Made by a program: the position numbers and the translations under genes. Under the pieces are notes generated by a model, which ran no database searches, was not told the origin of the DNA, and worked only from the letters and a program-made list of their open reading frames with translations. This document shows positions 11,984 to 23,823 of a stretch of DNA of 64,000 bases, piece by piece (positions within the stretch are counted from its first letter, which is position 1; each line of letters begins with the position of its first letter). This DNA is from Balaenoptera acutorostrata (taxonomy: Eukaryota; Chordata; Mammalia; Artiodactyla; Balaenopteridae): the NCBI RefSeq assembly GCF_949987535.1, contig NC_080078.1, positions 49,626,207 through 49,690,206 of the forward strand, written 5' to 3'.

Positions 11984-12915
11984 TTGACCACTCTTCCCCA
12001 TGCCATGATCTTCTGCTACTTAAGAAAAAACAAACCACTGTGGAATATTTTTCTCTTCTGGATAAAAATTTAACAACTGTTCTTGTAAACACTTAAGGTA
12101 AATTTCCTTCTACAGATCTTTCTGGTACATGTTTCTCTCACATAACTGATCCCAAATTCAGTCTTATAAGAACCTTATATTGAACCTTGACCCATGTCAA
12201 CACAATGCTTCCGCTAAAAGCTATTACAACCCTCTCAAAAAAGCCTACCCCAGTGGGGACTAATGTTAGACTCTGGTTCAATAGTCAGATACACTCCAGA
12301 CTGCTTTACAGGAACTGCTTAATTCCTTGAGGGATAAAATATTGGGTTAATACTATTGCAAACTAATACCCAATACTCCCAATACAGTTCATGCCCCATT
12401 AAGATCTGCTGCTTCCGCGGCCATCAGGATGATCCTGAATACGAGTATAGCTTAGTATGTATCGTCTGTCTCATACTCATCCTGCATATTCAGGATAATT
12501 GTTAAGAGACTTTCAGATATTTAAAATTACTACCCCTCCAGGAGACCATGTTTTCCTGAACAAAAAATATCCAGAAACCTCCAGAAAGAGGCAAACAGAG
12601 ACTCTTTGGGAGAACTCCAAGAAGGATAGCAGACACATACAATGGGGTAACACACATACATTGGGAATGGCGACTCCCATGGTAGGGATAATGCAACTGG
12701 AAAAGTTGCATTAAGTTCAAGACTTATTTCTGACCCTAGCAGATGTTGTGTAGGACACCATTTCTTCTTTGGAAGCCCAGCAAACCAGTTTAAATTTATT
12801 GGCCAGAGTTGACATGAAGAATCATAATATGTGAATTTTCTCTTTAGTAGCACTATAGCAAACACTTCTTGCTGCACCGACATACTCCAGGCAAGTAAAA
12901 TAGCCTGTGACTAGG
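11984..12915. other. Unassigned noncoding stretch
   Basis: No recognised element. Overlapping frames on opposite strands at 12,499-12,883 are not convincing. Confidence 0.45.
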
Positions 12916-12919
12916 CTGC

Positions 12920-13105
12920 ATCTCTGTCCCTCCTCCCCATCTCATTGCGGTTCCTTCTTTATAGCTTTAGTTGTAGAAGATATTTCCTGCTAGTCTTCAG
13001 ATTGTTCTCATTGCTAGGTGTTCTGTAAGTAGCTATATTTTTGGTGCACTCGTGGAGGAAGTGAGCTCAAGGTCTTCCTATTCCACCATCTTAGCTACCT
13101 CTTAG
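12920..13105. repeat. Probable interspersed repeat of unknown family
   Basis: The run from 'ggttccttctttatagcttt' through 'gtgagctcaaggtcttccta' and 'ccaccatcttagctacc' resembles a sequence I know as repeated in mammalian genomes, but I cannot assign its class. It may be part of an old L1 or ERV. Confidence 0.35.
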
Positions 13106-13109
13106 GCTT

Positions 13110-13920
13110 CTGTTTTGAGTTGCATGGTTTTTATTTTATTTTCTCACTGTACAAGATTCAACGCCTTCCTGGCATTGAGTGGCAATAGCTCAAGGTGATT
13201 AGCAGTGAATCATAACAGATTTCACTGAGTGTCTTCTTACAGCCTGTGATTGCTCTCTTCAATAGCCTGCTGCTGGGTTCTATTTGCTCACTTCACTCTA
13301 TCAAAGGGGCAGAAAAGATTTCTCCAACACTTGGCACTGCTGACAATTTCTCAGAAAACTTCCAGAATCTGTCCATGGCTGCGGCTCCTCTTCCCCGTGT
13401 GATGGGGTACTCAACGGGCAAGAGCCCGGGCCGGCTTCTGCTGGCGGGTCTCTGTGGCTCCTCCCTGCCTGGCAACAGCTCAACAGTAGAGCCTGGGGAA
13501 GAAAAGCCTTCCACATTTTAAATAAGATTTCTTCAAGCCACGCAATCATAGAATCGACTCTACTTCCTGACTGCATCCACTGCAGAGCAAGGATTCAATT
13601 CCTTGAACTTCCCCCTAGGCCACCCAACTCAAGCCCAGATCCTACAGTATAGAAACTTGCAAACTTGGTGTTTCCCTTGTTATAATGAGCAATAAATCAA
13701 CTTGTTCAACCATAGGTCTGTTCCTGGTGCTCACTGGCTGGAGAGCATTGACAATATAGAACGAAGAACCCTTCTAGGGGTACGTCCCTGGAAACCTGGT
13801 TAGAGACACACTTCCAAGGACTGTGGCTTAAACAAAAACTGAAATTACCACCAAAGAAGAGAACTTCAAGTCACAAGGTCAAGTTGTGACCTCCCACTGA
13901 TTGAACTGCTTATTTTAGTT
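13110..13920. other. Unassigned stretch with a polyadenylation-like signal
   Basis: A GC-richer block (13,370-13,500) supports overlapping frames on both strands with no known domain. 'caataaatcaacttgttc' at about 13,689 resembles the polyadenylation region of an LTR, so part of this may be an unrecognised solo LTR. Confidence 0.3.
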
Positions 13921-14370
13921 TACAGTCAGCCCTCTGTAGTCATGGGTTTCATATCTGTGGATTCAACCAACCATGGGTTAAAGATATTTGAAAAAAAAAT
14001 TCCAGGAAATTTTAAAAAGCAAAACTTGAATTTGCTGCATGCTGACAACTATTTACATAGCATTTACACTGTATTTAAATACCTTGAACAGCACAGTTTT
14101 GATAAATACCTACAGGGATTCACAGATGTGGAGAGCCAACTGTAAAAATTATACTCAGATTTTCTACTGTGGAGGTGGGGGATTGGTGTCCCTAACCTCT
14201 GCGTTTTTCAGGGGTCAAATGTACAAGCATTTACATTGTATTAGGTATTATAAATAATCTAGAGAGAATTTAAAGTATATAGGAGGATGTCTGAAGGTTA
14301 TATGCAAGTACTACACCATATTATACAAGGGACTTGAGCATCTGCAGATTTTGGTATCAAGGGGACCGCC
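13921..14370 (+). mobile_element. TcMar-Tigger-type (MER2-like) DNA transposon remnant
   Basis: It begins 'acagtcagccctctgtagtc' then 'gtggattcaaccaaccatgg', and ends with 'gacttgagcatctgcagatt' and 'ttggtatcaaggg', the usual MER2-group order. The middle part (about 14,100-14,220) has 'gtccctaacctctgcg' and 'caggggtcaa', a second terminus-like block. The copy is therefore rearranged or two related elements are nested. It is noncoding. Confidence 0.8.
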
Positions 14371-14649
14371 TTTTCACCCCGCCCATGGCAGACAGGCCAG
14401 TGTCCTAAGTTCAGATTCATCACCCCAGGCCCTAGAATTCAGCCCAAATTATTGATCTCTGCCACAAGCATTGTGTTCAAGGAAGGTAGACACTCCTCAT
14501 ACCCAGGGCAAAGAAAAGCTGCTTTTTTGTTTGCTTGTTTTTGCCTTCTCTGTGGTGTGGCAAGAACACGATTCTAGGAGCTCCCGCAGCCATCTTGCAC
14601 ACACAGGGAAGGTTCTGCTGACACTTTGGGGAAGATGGGCTACAAGAGG

Positions 14650-15130
14650 AAAAGCCATTTTCATCTGCGAGCGCATCGCGTAGATGCTGAGCCCGGCCAG
14701 GAGTCGCCTTCGCGCACCTGTTGGGAGGCGGGTGCGCGGCGTCCTCCCCGCGGGTCAGGACAGCGGGTTCCGTTCCTGCGCAGGAAGCGGGGCGGATGCG
14801 CTCGCCCAGCCCAGTGGCCTCAGGGCTCGGGGCGCCGGGGGCGGAAAGGAAGGACGGCTTCTCCGGAGGCTGCAAACTGCGGAGAGCGGAGGCCCTTTGA
14901 AGTGCGCAGAGTTCAAGGGAACGATGGTGGTTTACTTGGTGCCCGTGATCCAGAGATGCTTCATCTGCTCGGAGTCAAGGAGGAAAACGAAGAGGAAGGG
15001 AAGGAAGAAGTCGGTTCAGGCTCCGTAAAAAAGCAGACAATGGCTAAACTTAGGCTGACACCTTGTGGCTGCGCTGGAAAAAGGCGTTTCACTAAGAAAT
15101 TAACGGAGTAGTTGGGGCATTTGTGCGGGG
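14650..15130. promoter_or_regulatory. CpG island, candidate promoter
   Basis: I counted about 28 CpG dinucleotides between 14,661 and 14,881, against near-absence in the flanks. The block is G+C-rich and free of recognised repeats, so it is probably kept unmethylated. Frames at 14,626-15,111 and 14,684-15,028 are by-products of this composition. The second contains a basic K/R-rich tail but no domain. It may be the 5' end of a gene or long noncoding RNA, or an orphan CpG island. Direction of transcription is unknown. Confidence 0.65.
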
Positions 15131-15520
15131 CGGAGGGAAGGCGTGAGGTCTGAGAACAAGAAGCTTGAAGCTTTAAAATTTCACCCACACTTTTTCTCCA
15201 TTTCCTTTTTTTTTATTAGATGTCATAGTTCTTCAAGAGTCTTTTTCAGTATAGCTATAAGAAAGATACTATTTAAACTATAATGACTGCAGACAAACTT
15301 ATTTCTGGCTAATAATTATTATGACTAATTCTGCTTCAGGTGAATAAACCATTCACCTAATATCATTTGATGACTCTTTCCTTTAAATGGTCAACACAAT
15401 GCAATAAGCTTGAGTGATTCGTGTTGTTTTCTAACTAGAAGTTAAAAAAAGTATATGTGCCTCGTACATAACCTTCTTTATGGGTAGGATGTGTCCACAT
15501 TTTACCTTGATGGAAGTCAA
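15130..15520. other. Unassigned noncoding stretch
   Basis: AT-rich sequence after the CpG island, with no recognised element. Confidence 0.45.
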
Positions 15521-15526
15521 GCGATG

Positions 15527-15745
15527 CCTGAGGTCACACAGCCAGCAAGTGGTGGAGGAGGTCTTGAACCCAGATCCTGCAGACTCCAGAGCCCAGAGTG
15601 GAGCTTATGTCTCGACTTCCTTCTAATGGGTAGGGTGATAAGCAAGGTCCCCACTTGTCTCATTTAATGTTTGAGACCACCCTGTAAGATACACACTGTC
15701 ACGCTCTTTTTCAAATGAGGAAGCAGAAACTGAGGGCCATGGACG
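15527..15745 (-). mobile_element. MIR SINE remnant, antisense
   Basis: 'ggtcacacagccagcaagtg' with 'cttgaacccaga' is the antisense MIR core. 'caaatgaggaagcagaaactgag' further on matches the antisense block that would normally precede that core, so the order suggests two MIR fragments rather than one. Confidence 0.7.
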
Positions 15746-15749
15746 TTGG

Positions 15750-16490
15750 TTTTGTGGGGATCTGAACCTTGTCCTATCTGTTCCCAGAGCTTGTCCTTCT
15801 CAGGCCTCCCCATTTAGAGATAACCCATCCTCAGTTGCCCTTCTCCCCAGGCCTTCCTCCCTAACTTCTGTACACCTCTCCTACATCCCTGGGCTGCAAG
15901 AAATTGTTCTTAGCCTTTGATGCTCTGGTCCTCCTTGAAATATGGGTTGATAAAGAATTATTTTTTTCCCAGGGACATTTGCATTATAATAGATAAGGAG
16001 CTTTTGAACACAGAAAGCCTTTGGGATTTAAAGGGAGCATGCCAGACTGCAAGAAATATATGAGATGAGGACTTTGGGGGCATGTAACAAAGATCTCCTT
16101 TAAAAATAACCTTGCAAAGACAGTTTTGTCTTTGGCAGCGTAGGGCTTCCAGACATCAGATGACATATCTGATATAATTGAAAATCCAACTGGAGGCAAA
16201 CTCTTGTTTACTCAGCCTCCTGGACGGATTTACCACCAGACCAATGCAAATGCCACCTGTGAGGAGCTGGAAGCTGACCCTAAAGCAAACAGAAGGGGTT
16301 TTTTTTCCCTATCATTTTGAAAAACAATGTCTTTATAATGCCAGAATACAAGGGGACAGAACATTTTATTTCCCATTAACTTGTAGTTTTCATTTTTCTT
16401 AAAATAAATTTGAAAACCAGTGGCCAATTAGTTGGTATATATACAATATTTGTCTTCAGCATAGAATGACACTCATGGCACATTTATTAA
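15750..16490. other. Unassigned noncoding stretch
   Basis: No exon or repeat recognised. Small overlapping frames only. Confidence 0.45.
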
Positions 16491-16494
16491 GGGC

Positions 16495-17125
16495 CAGTAA
16501 GATTCTGCACCCAATTCCAATGTGGTGGGTTTTCCTCCACACTAAGCAATTCTCTGACACCACCTGGGTGTCTTACAACTCAGTTCTGACACTATCTACT
16601 GGGAAACAGCATCAGATTCCCAAGGTGAAGGGCTCAGTCCCACAAGATTGCCCCCCACTTCAGATGCCAATTGTAAGTTTAGGTTGTCACCTATGCTTCT
16701 GATCAACAGAGTCCCACAAACCCCTCCCTTCCTTGGGTTCAATTAATTTGCTAGAGCAGCTCACAGAACTCAGGAAAGCAATGTACTCACTAGATTACCA
16801 GTTTATTACAAATTAAAAGATATAAATCAACAGCCAGAGAAAGAGATGCATTAGGGCAAAATATGGGGAGAAAGTCACAGAGCTTCTGTGCCTGACACTC
16901 TCCTCAAATTATTACATGTTCACTTACCTGGAGGCTCTCTGAACCCTGTCTTTTGGATTTTTATGGAGATCTCATTACAAAGGCACTGTTCATTAAATCA
17001 TTGGCCATTGGTGATTAAACTCAATCTCTAGCCCTTCTCCCCTCCCTGAAAATCAGGGGGTGGGACTGAAAGTTCCAACCCTCTAATCATGATTGGTCCT
17101 CCCGTCAACCATTCCCCATCCTTAG
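16495..17125 (-). mobile_element. ERVL-like LTR, antisense (copy 1)
   Basis: The order 'gggttttcctccacactaag', 'gggctcagtcccacaaga', 'gctagagcagctcacagaac', 'gggtgggactgaaagttcca' is that of a common mammalian LTR in antisense. I associate it with the ERVL/MLT2-like group, but the subfamily is uncertain. The 5' part of the LTR (right side) is missing where another LTR-like segment begins near 17,127. A second copy in the same orientation lies at 21,370-22,105. Confidence 0.7.
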
Positions 17126-17129
17126 GCAC

Positions 17130-17370
17130 AATGATGACTGTGCCTTTTTCCAATCACCTTTCCCTGTGCTCCCCATGCCTCAGACCACCGTGCTTCTTTA
17201 TTCTTTATCCCATAAATACCTGAGCCCCTTGGCTTCAGGGAGGTGGATCTGAGATTGGTTCTCCCATCTTCTCACTGGATGCCTTGCGAATCAATCCTCT
17301 CTTCGCTGCAAACCTTGGTGTCTCAGTGTTTAGGTTTGCTGCACATCTAGGTAGCATTTGTACCCAGGTG
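17130..17370 (+). mobile_element. Probable ERV1-type LTR fragment
   Basis: 'cccataaatacctgag' gives a TATA-like box. 'aatcaatcctctcttcgctg' and 'ggtgtctcagtgtttagg' downstream resemble the R/U5 region of gammaretrovirus-type LTRs. Edges are unclear. It seems to have replaced or inserted into the end of the antisense LTR before it. Confidence 0.5.
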
Positions 17371-17597
17371 TCCTGTGCTATGGGAGGCCCTCTTTCTTTT
17401 ATCATCCAGTGGTCCCAAGTTGGAGCCCCCTTTGGGTGTGAGCAGGTATTTCTGAGAACACTGGAGAGCAAGGGAGTGTTTCACGGGTCCACTTGTGCCC
17501 TCAGCAGCTCATATTCCATACGAATGCTCATCCCCACCCCCCTTTCTGCTCTTCCAGGTCTGTGGCCCCCTTTTCCTCTTTGTATGTAGTTATTCTC

Positions 17598-18001
17598 TGT
17601 GAAAGGGAAATTAAGATGGAGTCAGTATTGCTCTAAAATAGAGCCCTGAGACCGTGAAGGATGCAAGTCTCAGCCTAGATGGATTTTACCTGAAGACATC
17701 ATCCAGAACATCTGACAACCTATCTACTTATCAGACCTTTTCCCTAAAGTAACTCATGATTCCTTAAGGACAAATATTTTCTGACTGAAATCAGAGTCAA
17801 TCACAATTCTCATCAGGCAATTTTTACAACCTTGTTGCTTTTTGTCTTTATAAGCCTCGACTCTCTCACTTCCTTGGAACACTCTTTTGGTTTTACCTGA
17901 ATCTGGGTCTCCCAAATTGCAATTCTTAAGACACCCAAATAAACTCTTTTCTTATTTGCAGCCTCCTGCATCATTATCATTGTTATTATTTGGGGTTGAC
18001 A
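17598..18001 (+). mobile_element. Solo ERV LTR (about 400 bp)
   Basis: It starts TGTGAAAGGG and ends GGGTTGACA, with 'tctttataagcctcgac' (TATA-like) and 'cccaaataaactctttt' (polyadenylation-like) in the expected order. A 5-bp match 'ttctc' flanks it (17,593-17,597 and 18,003-18,007) with one extra base at the right edge. No internal retroviral sequence adjoins it, so it is a solo LTR. Confidence 0.75.
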
Positions 18002-18007
18002 GTTCTC

Positions 18008-18595
18008 TGGTCCGTTTTGACAAAGAATGTGGACAAGGATGATTCCTCAAAGAACAATTCACATGCGCTTTTTAAGTTCAACAGACCTTACTGATGCTTG
18101 AAGATAATATAAGGAAATCACAGTGCAGAAAAGGGAAACTTACAATACCAGATACCCCTTGCCTAGAATTCATCAATTTACTTCTGCTCTGGGACCCTCC
18201 CTGCCTCCCATTTCAAGAGTCTAAGTTTTCAGGATCCTCCAGAGTGCAAACCTACAACCTCCACCTCTGATCCTTGCCCAGGAAACAACATATCAATTCA
18301 CATCATAATAACGTCTAGGGGGAGCTCTGTTCTGGGAGGATGGTGGCTTCTTGTTTCTAAACAGGACACTTCTTTCCCAGAAGCGCATCTCATTTCCGTT
18401 TTTTCACTCATTGAGTGTTTCTCCAGGGCACTGGAGTGTTTGGTTACCATCTGAACGACTTGCCTAAAATGTCTCCTCCAAAAAGCAGTCGTTTGCCCCC
18501 AATACACATTTCATTTCTACCTTTAAATCCACAAGAAAGACACACTTAAAATGTGTTTTGTTTTTGTTTTCAAATTCTAGCTCTATATTGGTTGG
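18008..18595. other. Unassigned noncoding stretch
   Basis: No recognised repeat or exon. Confidence 0.45.
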
Positions 18596-18599
18596 TGGC

Positions 18600-18740
18600 G
18601 AATAGATGAACTACTCTCGGCCTCCAAGTGAAGACAGCAAAACATAGCCCACAGAGGTGCTGTAAGGTTAAAATAAGGTAAGTATTCAAAAGCATCTTGC
18701 AAACTATAAAACACTAATGCAAGCTACTAATGTCTCTTTT
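18600..18740 (+). mobile_element. MIR-type SINE remnant
   Basis: 'cagaggtgctgtaaggttaa' followed by 'gcatcttgcaaactataaaac' matches the 3' half of a MIR-family element. Confidence 0.55.
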
Positions 18741-18744
18741 TTGT

Positions 18745-19560
18745 CTTCAGAATTACTTGACCCAATGCTTCTGAAGTTGATGAATTAGAGTTCATTAATT
18801 ACCAATTGTGGTTCTGTTACACGCAGGCATATTGGAAAATGTGCCGAAATTGCTTTTTGTGTATTTTTTGTATTAATGCACTTTGTGTCTCTTGAGATTA
18901 GTATTTTGAAATATATGAGCATGCTTTTTGAGTCTATGGTTTCTGTGTGTATGACTTCTTCCTCCTCTAAAGGAGTTTTGCTTTTTTTTTTTTTTTTCTT
19001 TTTTCTTTTTTGCTTCAAAGCAGGGGAATGAATAGAGTCCGGGGAGGAGGGAGTAAGGAAAACAGAATAGAATTAGGTCATTATAGCCAGTATTTAAAGA
19101 GAAAAAAATCTTCAGCTCTTGACATGAAATACCGGGTCCCCCTCACCCTTCCCACAAGGCAAGAATCTTGAAAATCAGGATTTTGAAGGCCAGAACGTAT
19201 TTTCTAACTTTGAAGGACTTTGCTTTTCTTCCATGGTGGAGAAGATACCCCTTTTGTTATAACCACTGGGATAGGATGTAGATAATCCACAGTGAAGGAA
19301 AGAAAAGATCAGCTAGAAGAGTTAATGCCCTAGAGGAGAAGGATATGATGAGGAAGAAAGGAAAATTTGAAGGGAGATGGAGGGGGAGTAATAGGTTAGG
19401 TGCTGGGGATTGCTTCCTAAGCTGAAGTTGGATCTACTTGTGGGACAAGTTTTCATTAACCTCATTAGCTGGGTGTTCAGCACCCCAGGAACACTAGGGC
19501 GGGGCAAGCTTGCGAGGGCACACTACATGGAGCCCCTATTTCTGCATATGGCCACTGCCA
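18745..19560. other. Unassigned stretch with a T-rich tract
   Basis: A T-rich tract lies at about 18,969-19,010. The long lysine run in the reverse frame is only its translation. Nothing else is recognised. Confidence 0.45.
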
Positions 19561-19561
19561 A

Positions 19562-20180
19562 TGTTGTTACTGAAAGTGGGGTCCAGTGTTCATGCTCAAG
19601 AGCCAATAAAGACCAAGCTTGGTGGAAAGGAAAGTTTGCTTTATTTTGGATACCAGCAATCGGGGGAGGGGAGGGTGGACACCTGTCCAAAGGCTGACTC
19701 CCCACAACTGACAACCAGTGGGCAAGAGCGTTTATAGACAGAGGGAGGGGGCTGCATGCAGAAACAGCACCGTCAGCTCTGACAGTCATCTTGAAATTGG
19801 TCATGCCATGGTCTGATCAGCGTCATCTCGATCGTTTTAAGTACAACTACTCTTCAGTTCCAGGATCAGTTTGTTCGCATTTCCTTGAAGCCAGTTCTTG
19901 GAATTGTGGCAGCTTACGTCATGGTTACACTCTGGCCATCATGTAGTCAACTTCTTCCACCTGGCGGGGGTTTCAGTATGTATAAGACAGCTCACAGGAC
20001 ATGGCTCAGAATATTATCTATAGCCCATGAAGAGGAACTAAAGGTCCTTAACTATGCTTAGTGACTAAATTATTATTATTTAGTCTTGTTGGACTGTTTT
20101 CCTTTGTTTCTGCATTTTCTCACTTCTCTGATTATACTTACTCTTTGGCTAAGGTTTTTCCACAGACAAAAGGCAGGCAG
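19562..20180 (-). mobile_element. Probable ERV LTR, antisense
   Basis: 'tgaaagtggggtccagtgtt' followed by 'gccaataaagaccaagcttg' and 'gtttgctttattttgga' looks like the antisense R/U5 of an ERV LTR. A long U3-like body with 'ggtttcagtatgtataagac' follows. Boundaries and class are uncertain. Confidence 0.5.
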
Positions 20181-20199
20181 AGGACATGGGGGGCAAGGA

Positions 20200-21365
20200 C
20201 CACAGGGTCCTGCTCCGTTTCAATGTGACATTAGACCATGGTGCTGACAGCAGGAGCAGAAGAGGGAGTTGGTGCAGACACATGTATCAGACCTTCCTTC
20301 TTAGGTTAGCAGCTGCTTCTCAGGATGTCCATACCCCAGCCTGGCACAGTCCCACCTATGACATTTTCCTGGTGCAGTCTTTTTAGGCAGACAGAGGGAG
20401 AGTTTGAGTTGGGGATGGCATGGATGGGACCTGAATGTTCCCATCCCCCTTACTCTCCTCCGCAAAGAGGGGAAAGAAAAATAGTCGGCAGAATGGGAGA
20501 AGGTCCCACCAGAGGATGACACTATGGTGGGGAAAAGAGGTTCTGTCTTGGAGGGCTGCAAAGTGACCACATGATCCAGAATCACGTAAGAGTCACTGCA
20601 GGGTGCTGGGCATATTCTGTTTCTGGATCTGGGTTCAGGTTATGGAGAATTTTGAGAAAGTTCACCCAGCTGTGCACTTATGATTTGTACATATTTCTGT
20701 ATGTACATTATACTTCAGAAGAAAATGACTTTAAAAATCTGTACAGATCATCTGCACTCTACCCCACAAAATGAAATAACATACACACACACACACACAC
20801 ACACAAGCAGGTTGTAAGAAACATAAAGTCCATTACAGAGAAATTTTAAAATGCATTATTTTTTCCTGCACAGTTAACATTAGTGTGAACAAAAGTGTGC
20901 TTTTACTAAAGAGGAACACAAATTAGTGAACTTGGAAAACTCCCCAAATACAGTGGCTGTGATACCATAAGGAAAAAAATCAAACTGCCTGGATATTTAA
21001 TTTTAGAGCAGTACCAGCCAAAGTTCTCTAGACTAAATTCCAGGCTACAGCAGTTTAAGGACAGATTTAGGCATTGTTGCATCTAGATGCCTTTTTAGAT
21101 AGATTGCTTGTTGAAACAAATTTCATATATATTTTTAGTTATTTTTCTATATCTTTGGAAGCATCACATACTTTATAATATTCTTAGAGGTCTTAAGCCA
21201 GCTTTAACTAGAATCTTCCCTAATCCTAAATTGAACCTTCCCTAACATAGGATAAAATTCAGGAGGGTGTAGTGGAAAGCCCTGTAATTAGAACAAGCAG
21301 GGTCTGTATTGGAGTTCAAAGGACCGTAGGTGGATTGCATAACTTCTTGGGCTGTGTTATATAAT
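20200..21365. other. Unassigned noncoding stretch with a (CA)n run
   Basis: No exon recognised. A MIR-like fragment may lie near 21,280-21,370. The frames at 20,186-20,585 overlap on both strands and show no known domain. Confidence 0.4.
20783..20805. repeat. (CA)n microsatellite
   Basis: About eleven CA units in a row. Confidence 0.95.
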
Positions 21366-21369
21366 TCTG

Positions 21370-22105
21370 ACTCTTAAGTCCCTGAAGTTAGGTCAGATTT
21401 TGCAGGTTAAGGGCAAAATCCCCTATAAGACTGCCCTCATTTCAGACACCAGACACAGGCTCAGGGGTTCCTAGGCCATCTGTACTTCCAACCAATTGGA
21501 TACAAATTTAGGGGTTCCCAGTGTCCCTTAAAGTTCTATAATTTGCTAGAATTCCCTCAGGACTCAGGAAGGGGCTATACTTATGATTAATTACAGTTTT
21601 TATCAAAAAGGTTACTAATGAGGAACACCTGAATGAACAGATGCACAAAGTGATGTGTGGGAGGATCCCAAATGTGAAACTTGCGTGCCCTCAGGACTGG
21701 TCACCTTCCTGACACACTGATGTATGATCGCCATCCAGGAAAGCTCACTTGAGATTCGAGTGTCCAGATTTTTTACAGGGATTTCATGATGTTGGCCTGA
21801 TTGATTGAATCATTGGCCACATGATTGAATTCAGTCAAGCTCCCCTCCCTCCAAAGAGGTTATGCTGATATCATGTGACCTTCAAATAACATGGTTGGTC
21901 TTTCCATCACGGAGGACCCCCATCCTGAAACTAGGGTTCTACTGTGAGTTACCTCAATAGCATAAACTCAGGTGTGACCCAAGGCTCCCCACCATAAACA
22001 AAAAAGACATTCCTATTACTTGGGAACTTCCAAGGGTTTAGCGGCTCCTTCCCAGAAACCAGGGGCAAAAACCAGGCAAATTCTTGATCAAATAACAGGC
22101 TGTTT
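21370..22105 (-). mobile_element. ERVL-like LTR, antisense (copy 2)
   Basis: Same family and orientation as 16,495-17,125: 'aatttgctagaattccctca', 'gaatcattggccacatgatt', 'gcataaactcaggtgtgacc' and 'ctattacttgggaacttcca' are in order. It is more complete at the U3 side. With copy 1 it could be the remains of one provirus about 5.6 kb long, or two independent solo LTRs. Confidence 0.7.
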
Positions 22106-23375
22106 GTCCCCATGGTGTTGATGTGAGGATATCTATGAGATGAGACATTGCAAAACAGAGAACACCTTTTCCTGATTATAGATCCATCTAGAGGAACGAA
22201 AAGACACAGCTCTGTAACCTGAGTGCAGCTTCCTCATATTCTGTTTGGGCATCTTGCTAGAATGTCAAAAGGAAGCTGAGTTGGCCACATACAACTGAAT
22301 TGTCCCCCGACTGTGGTCCCTCAATAGCCTGTCTTTGAAGGAGAGGATCTCAGTGTCTCAGCGGGCTGCTCTGTGGAATGCGAGGGCCAGATAATCCTTT
22401 TCTCAGACTCAGCACTGTTGAGCTCCTGCCTGTCGGTAAGCAGATGGTGTTGGTGCCCATCATATCTTCTTGTCCTGACAGCCTCAGTTCACTGGCCTTC
22501 ACCTGCTGGTACCCGCATTTCTTTGTCTAAGGGCTTTCTGTGGCCACTGAAGCCTGTTTTGCTCCCGGGAGGTGCTGGGAACTAACACCACACTCCTCAC
22601 CCCAGCAGCCTCAACCAATGACTTAACAAGACTTGGTGTGTACATTTCCCAGCTCCCTCACCCACTCAGGTGGGTTATTTCAGAGGTGCTATGTTCGGTA
22701 CTGGTCCCAGACTTCCTGGAGTCACCCTGGTGACACCTGGCTTGACAATAAATTCCTTACTGGTGTTTATCACCCAAATAAATGCCCATAAATTCTTGAC
22801 TCAGAGTCTGTTTCTGGGGAAACCTGTGCTAAAACAATGACCAATAATGTTAGTTCCCATTAGTGGCTCTAGATAATGTGCTCTTGATAAATGACTCTCA
22901 TTTCTATTGTCCCTGAGATCTAGCCTCTGTCTTCACAAGCGGCCACACAAGACAGCTGAAGAGGAAGTGGGGTCTTGGTTTATTTTGGTGTGTGTGTGTA
23001 TGCACAGCCTGTTTATTTTTCAAAATTAAATATTTCTTCAGCATTTGAGGGGCAGCTTTTTCCTTACTGATTTTCTGTATATTGATATATCCATACTGAT
23101 ATCCTGGAGTTTAATGTAGCCCCAAAGACATAAAACTAAAATAGGTTAAAGAAAGAAAAACTGTCTGTTCCTTAAGGAAAATGATCAGATTTCTTACCAT
23201 CTTCATTTGTCAGGGAGAACTGTGATTTTATAAGAGATGAAATACAGCAAGTGTTTGTTCAGCTCTCTCCATTGTTCCTTCCCCTCCTGGTCCCTCTCCC
23301 CTCCTTTATCACTTCCCATTCCTTCCCTGCAGGTGGTCTTTTCTGGACCTCTCCCACCCCCTGCAGACAGCTTAA

Positions 23376-23676
23376 AATACTAAGTGAAGTAAGTCACACA
23401 GAGAAAGACAAATATCATATGATATCACTTATATGTGGAATCTAAAAAAAAAGATACAAATGAACATATTTACAAAACAGAAAGAGACTCACAAACAAAC
23501 TTATGGTTACCAAAGAGGAAACACTGGGGGGAAGGATAAATTAGGAGTTTGGGATTAGCAGATTCACACTACTATATATAAAATAGATAACCAAGAAGGA
23601 CCTACTGTATAGCACAGGGATCTATACTCAATATCTTGTAATAACCTATACTGGAAAAGAATCTGAAAAAGAACAG

Positions 23677-23737
<61 letters not shown>

Positions 23738-23823
23738 AAACTGAACAACTTTGCTGTACACCTGAAACTAACACAACATTGTAAATCAACTACACTCCAA
23801 AAAAACCCAAATAAATAAATAAA
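23376..23823 (+). mobile_element. L1 LINE 3' end, strongly 5'-truncated
   Basis: It starts inside ORF2's last codons ('actaagtgaagtaagtcaca') and holds the whole 3' UTR, ending in 'caactacactcc' plus an A-rich tail. The UTR text ('ggagtttgggattagcagat', 'caatatcttgtaataaccta') belongs to a different L1 lineage from the copy A element ('gggagattgggattgatata', 'gctgtaatgacctacatgg'). Confidence 0.93.
23680..23738. repeat. (AT)n microsatellite inside an L1 3' UTR
   Basis: A TA run with one G interruption near 23,723. It sits at the same UTR position as the run in the copy A L1. Confidence 0.95.

Noticed and set aside
14626..15111. 161-codon frame in the CpG island, with a basic C-terminus
   Set aside because: Arg/Gly/Pro-rich translation is expected from CpG-rich DNA. 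A second frame overlaps it and nothing resembles a known protein.
18785..19018. Lysine-rich minus-strand frame
   Set aside because: It is the translation of the T-rich tract.
23564..23761. Tyr/Ile-repeat frame on the minus strand
   Set aside because: It is the translation of the (AT)n run in an L1 3' UTR.
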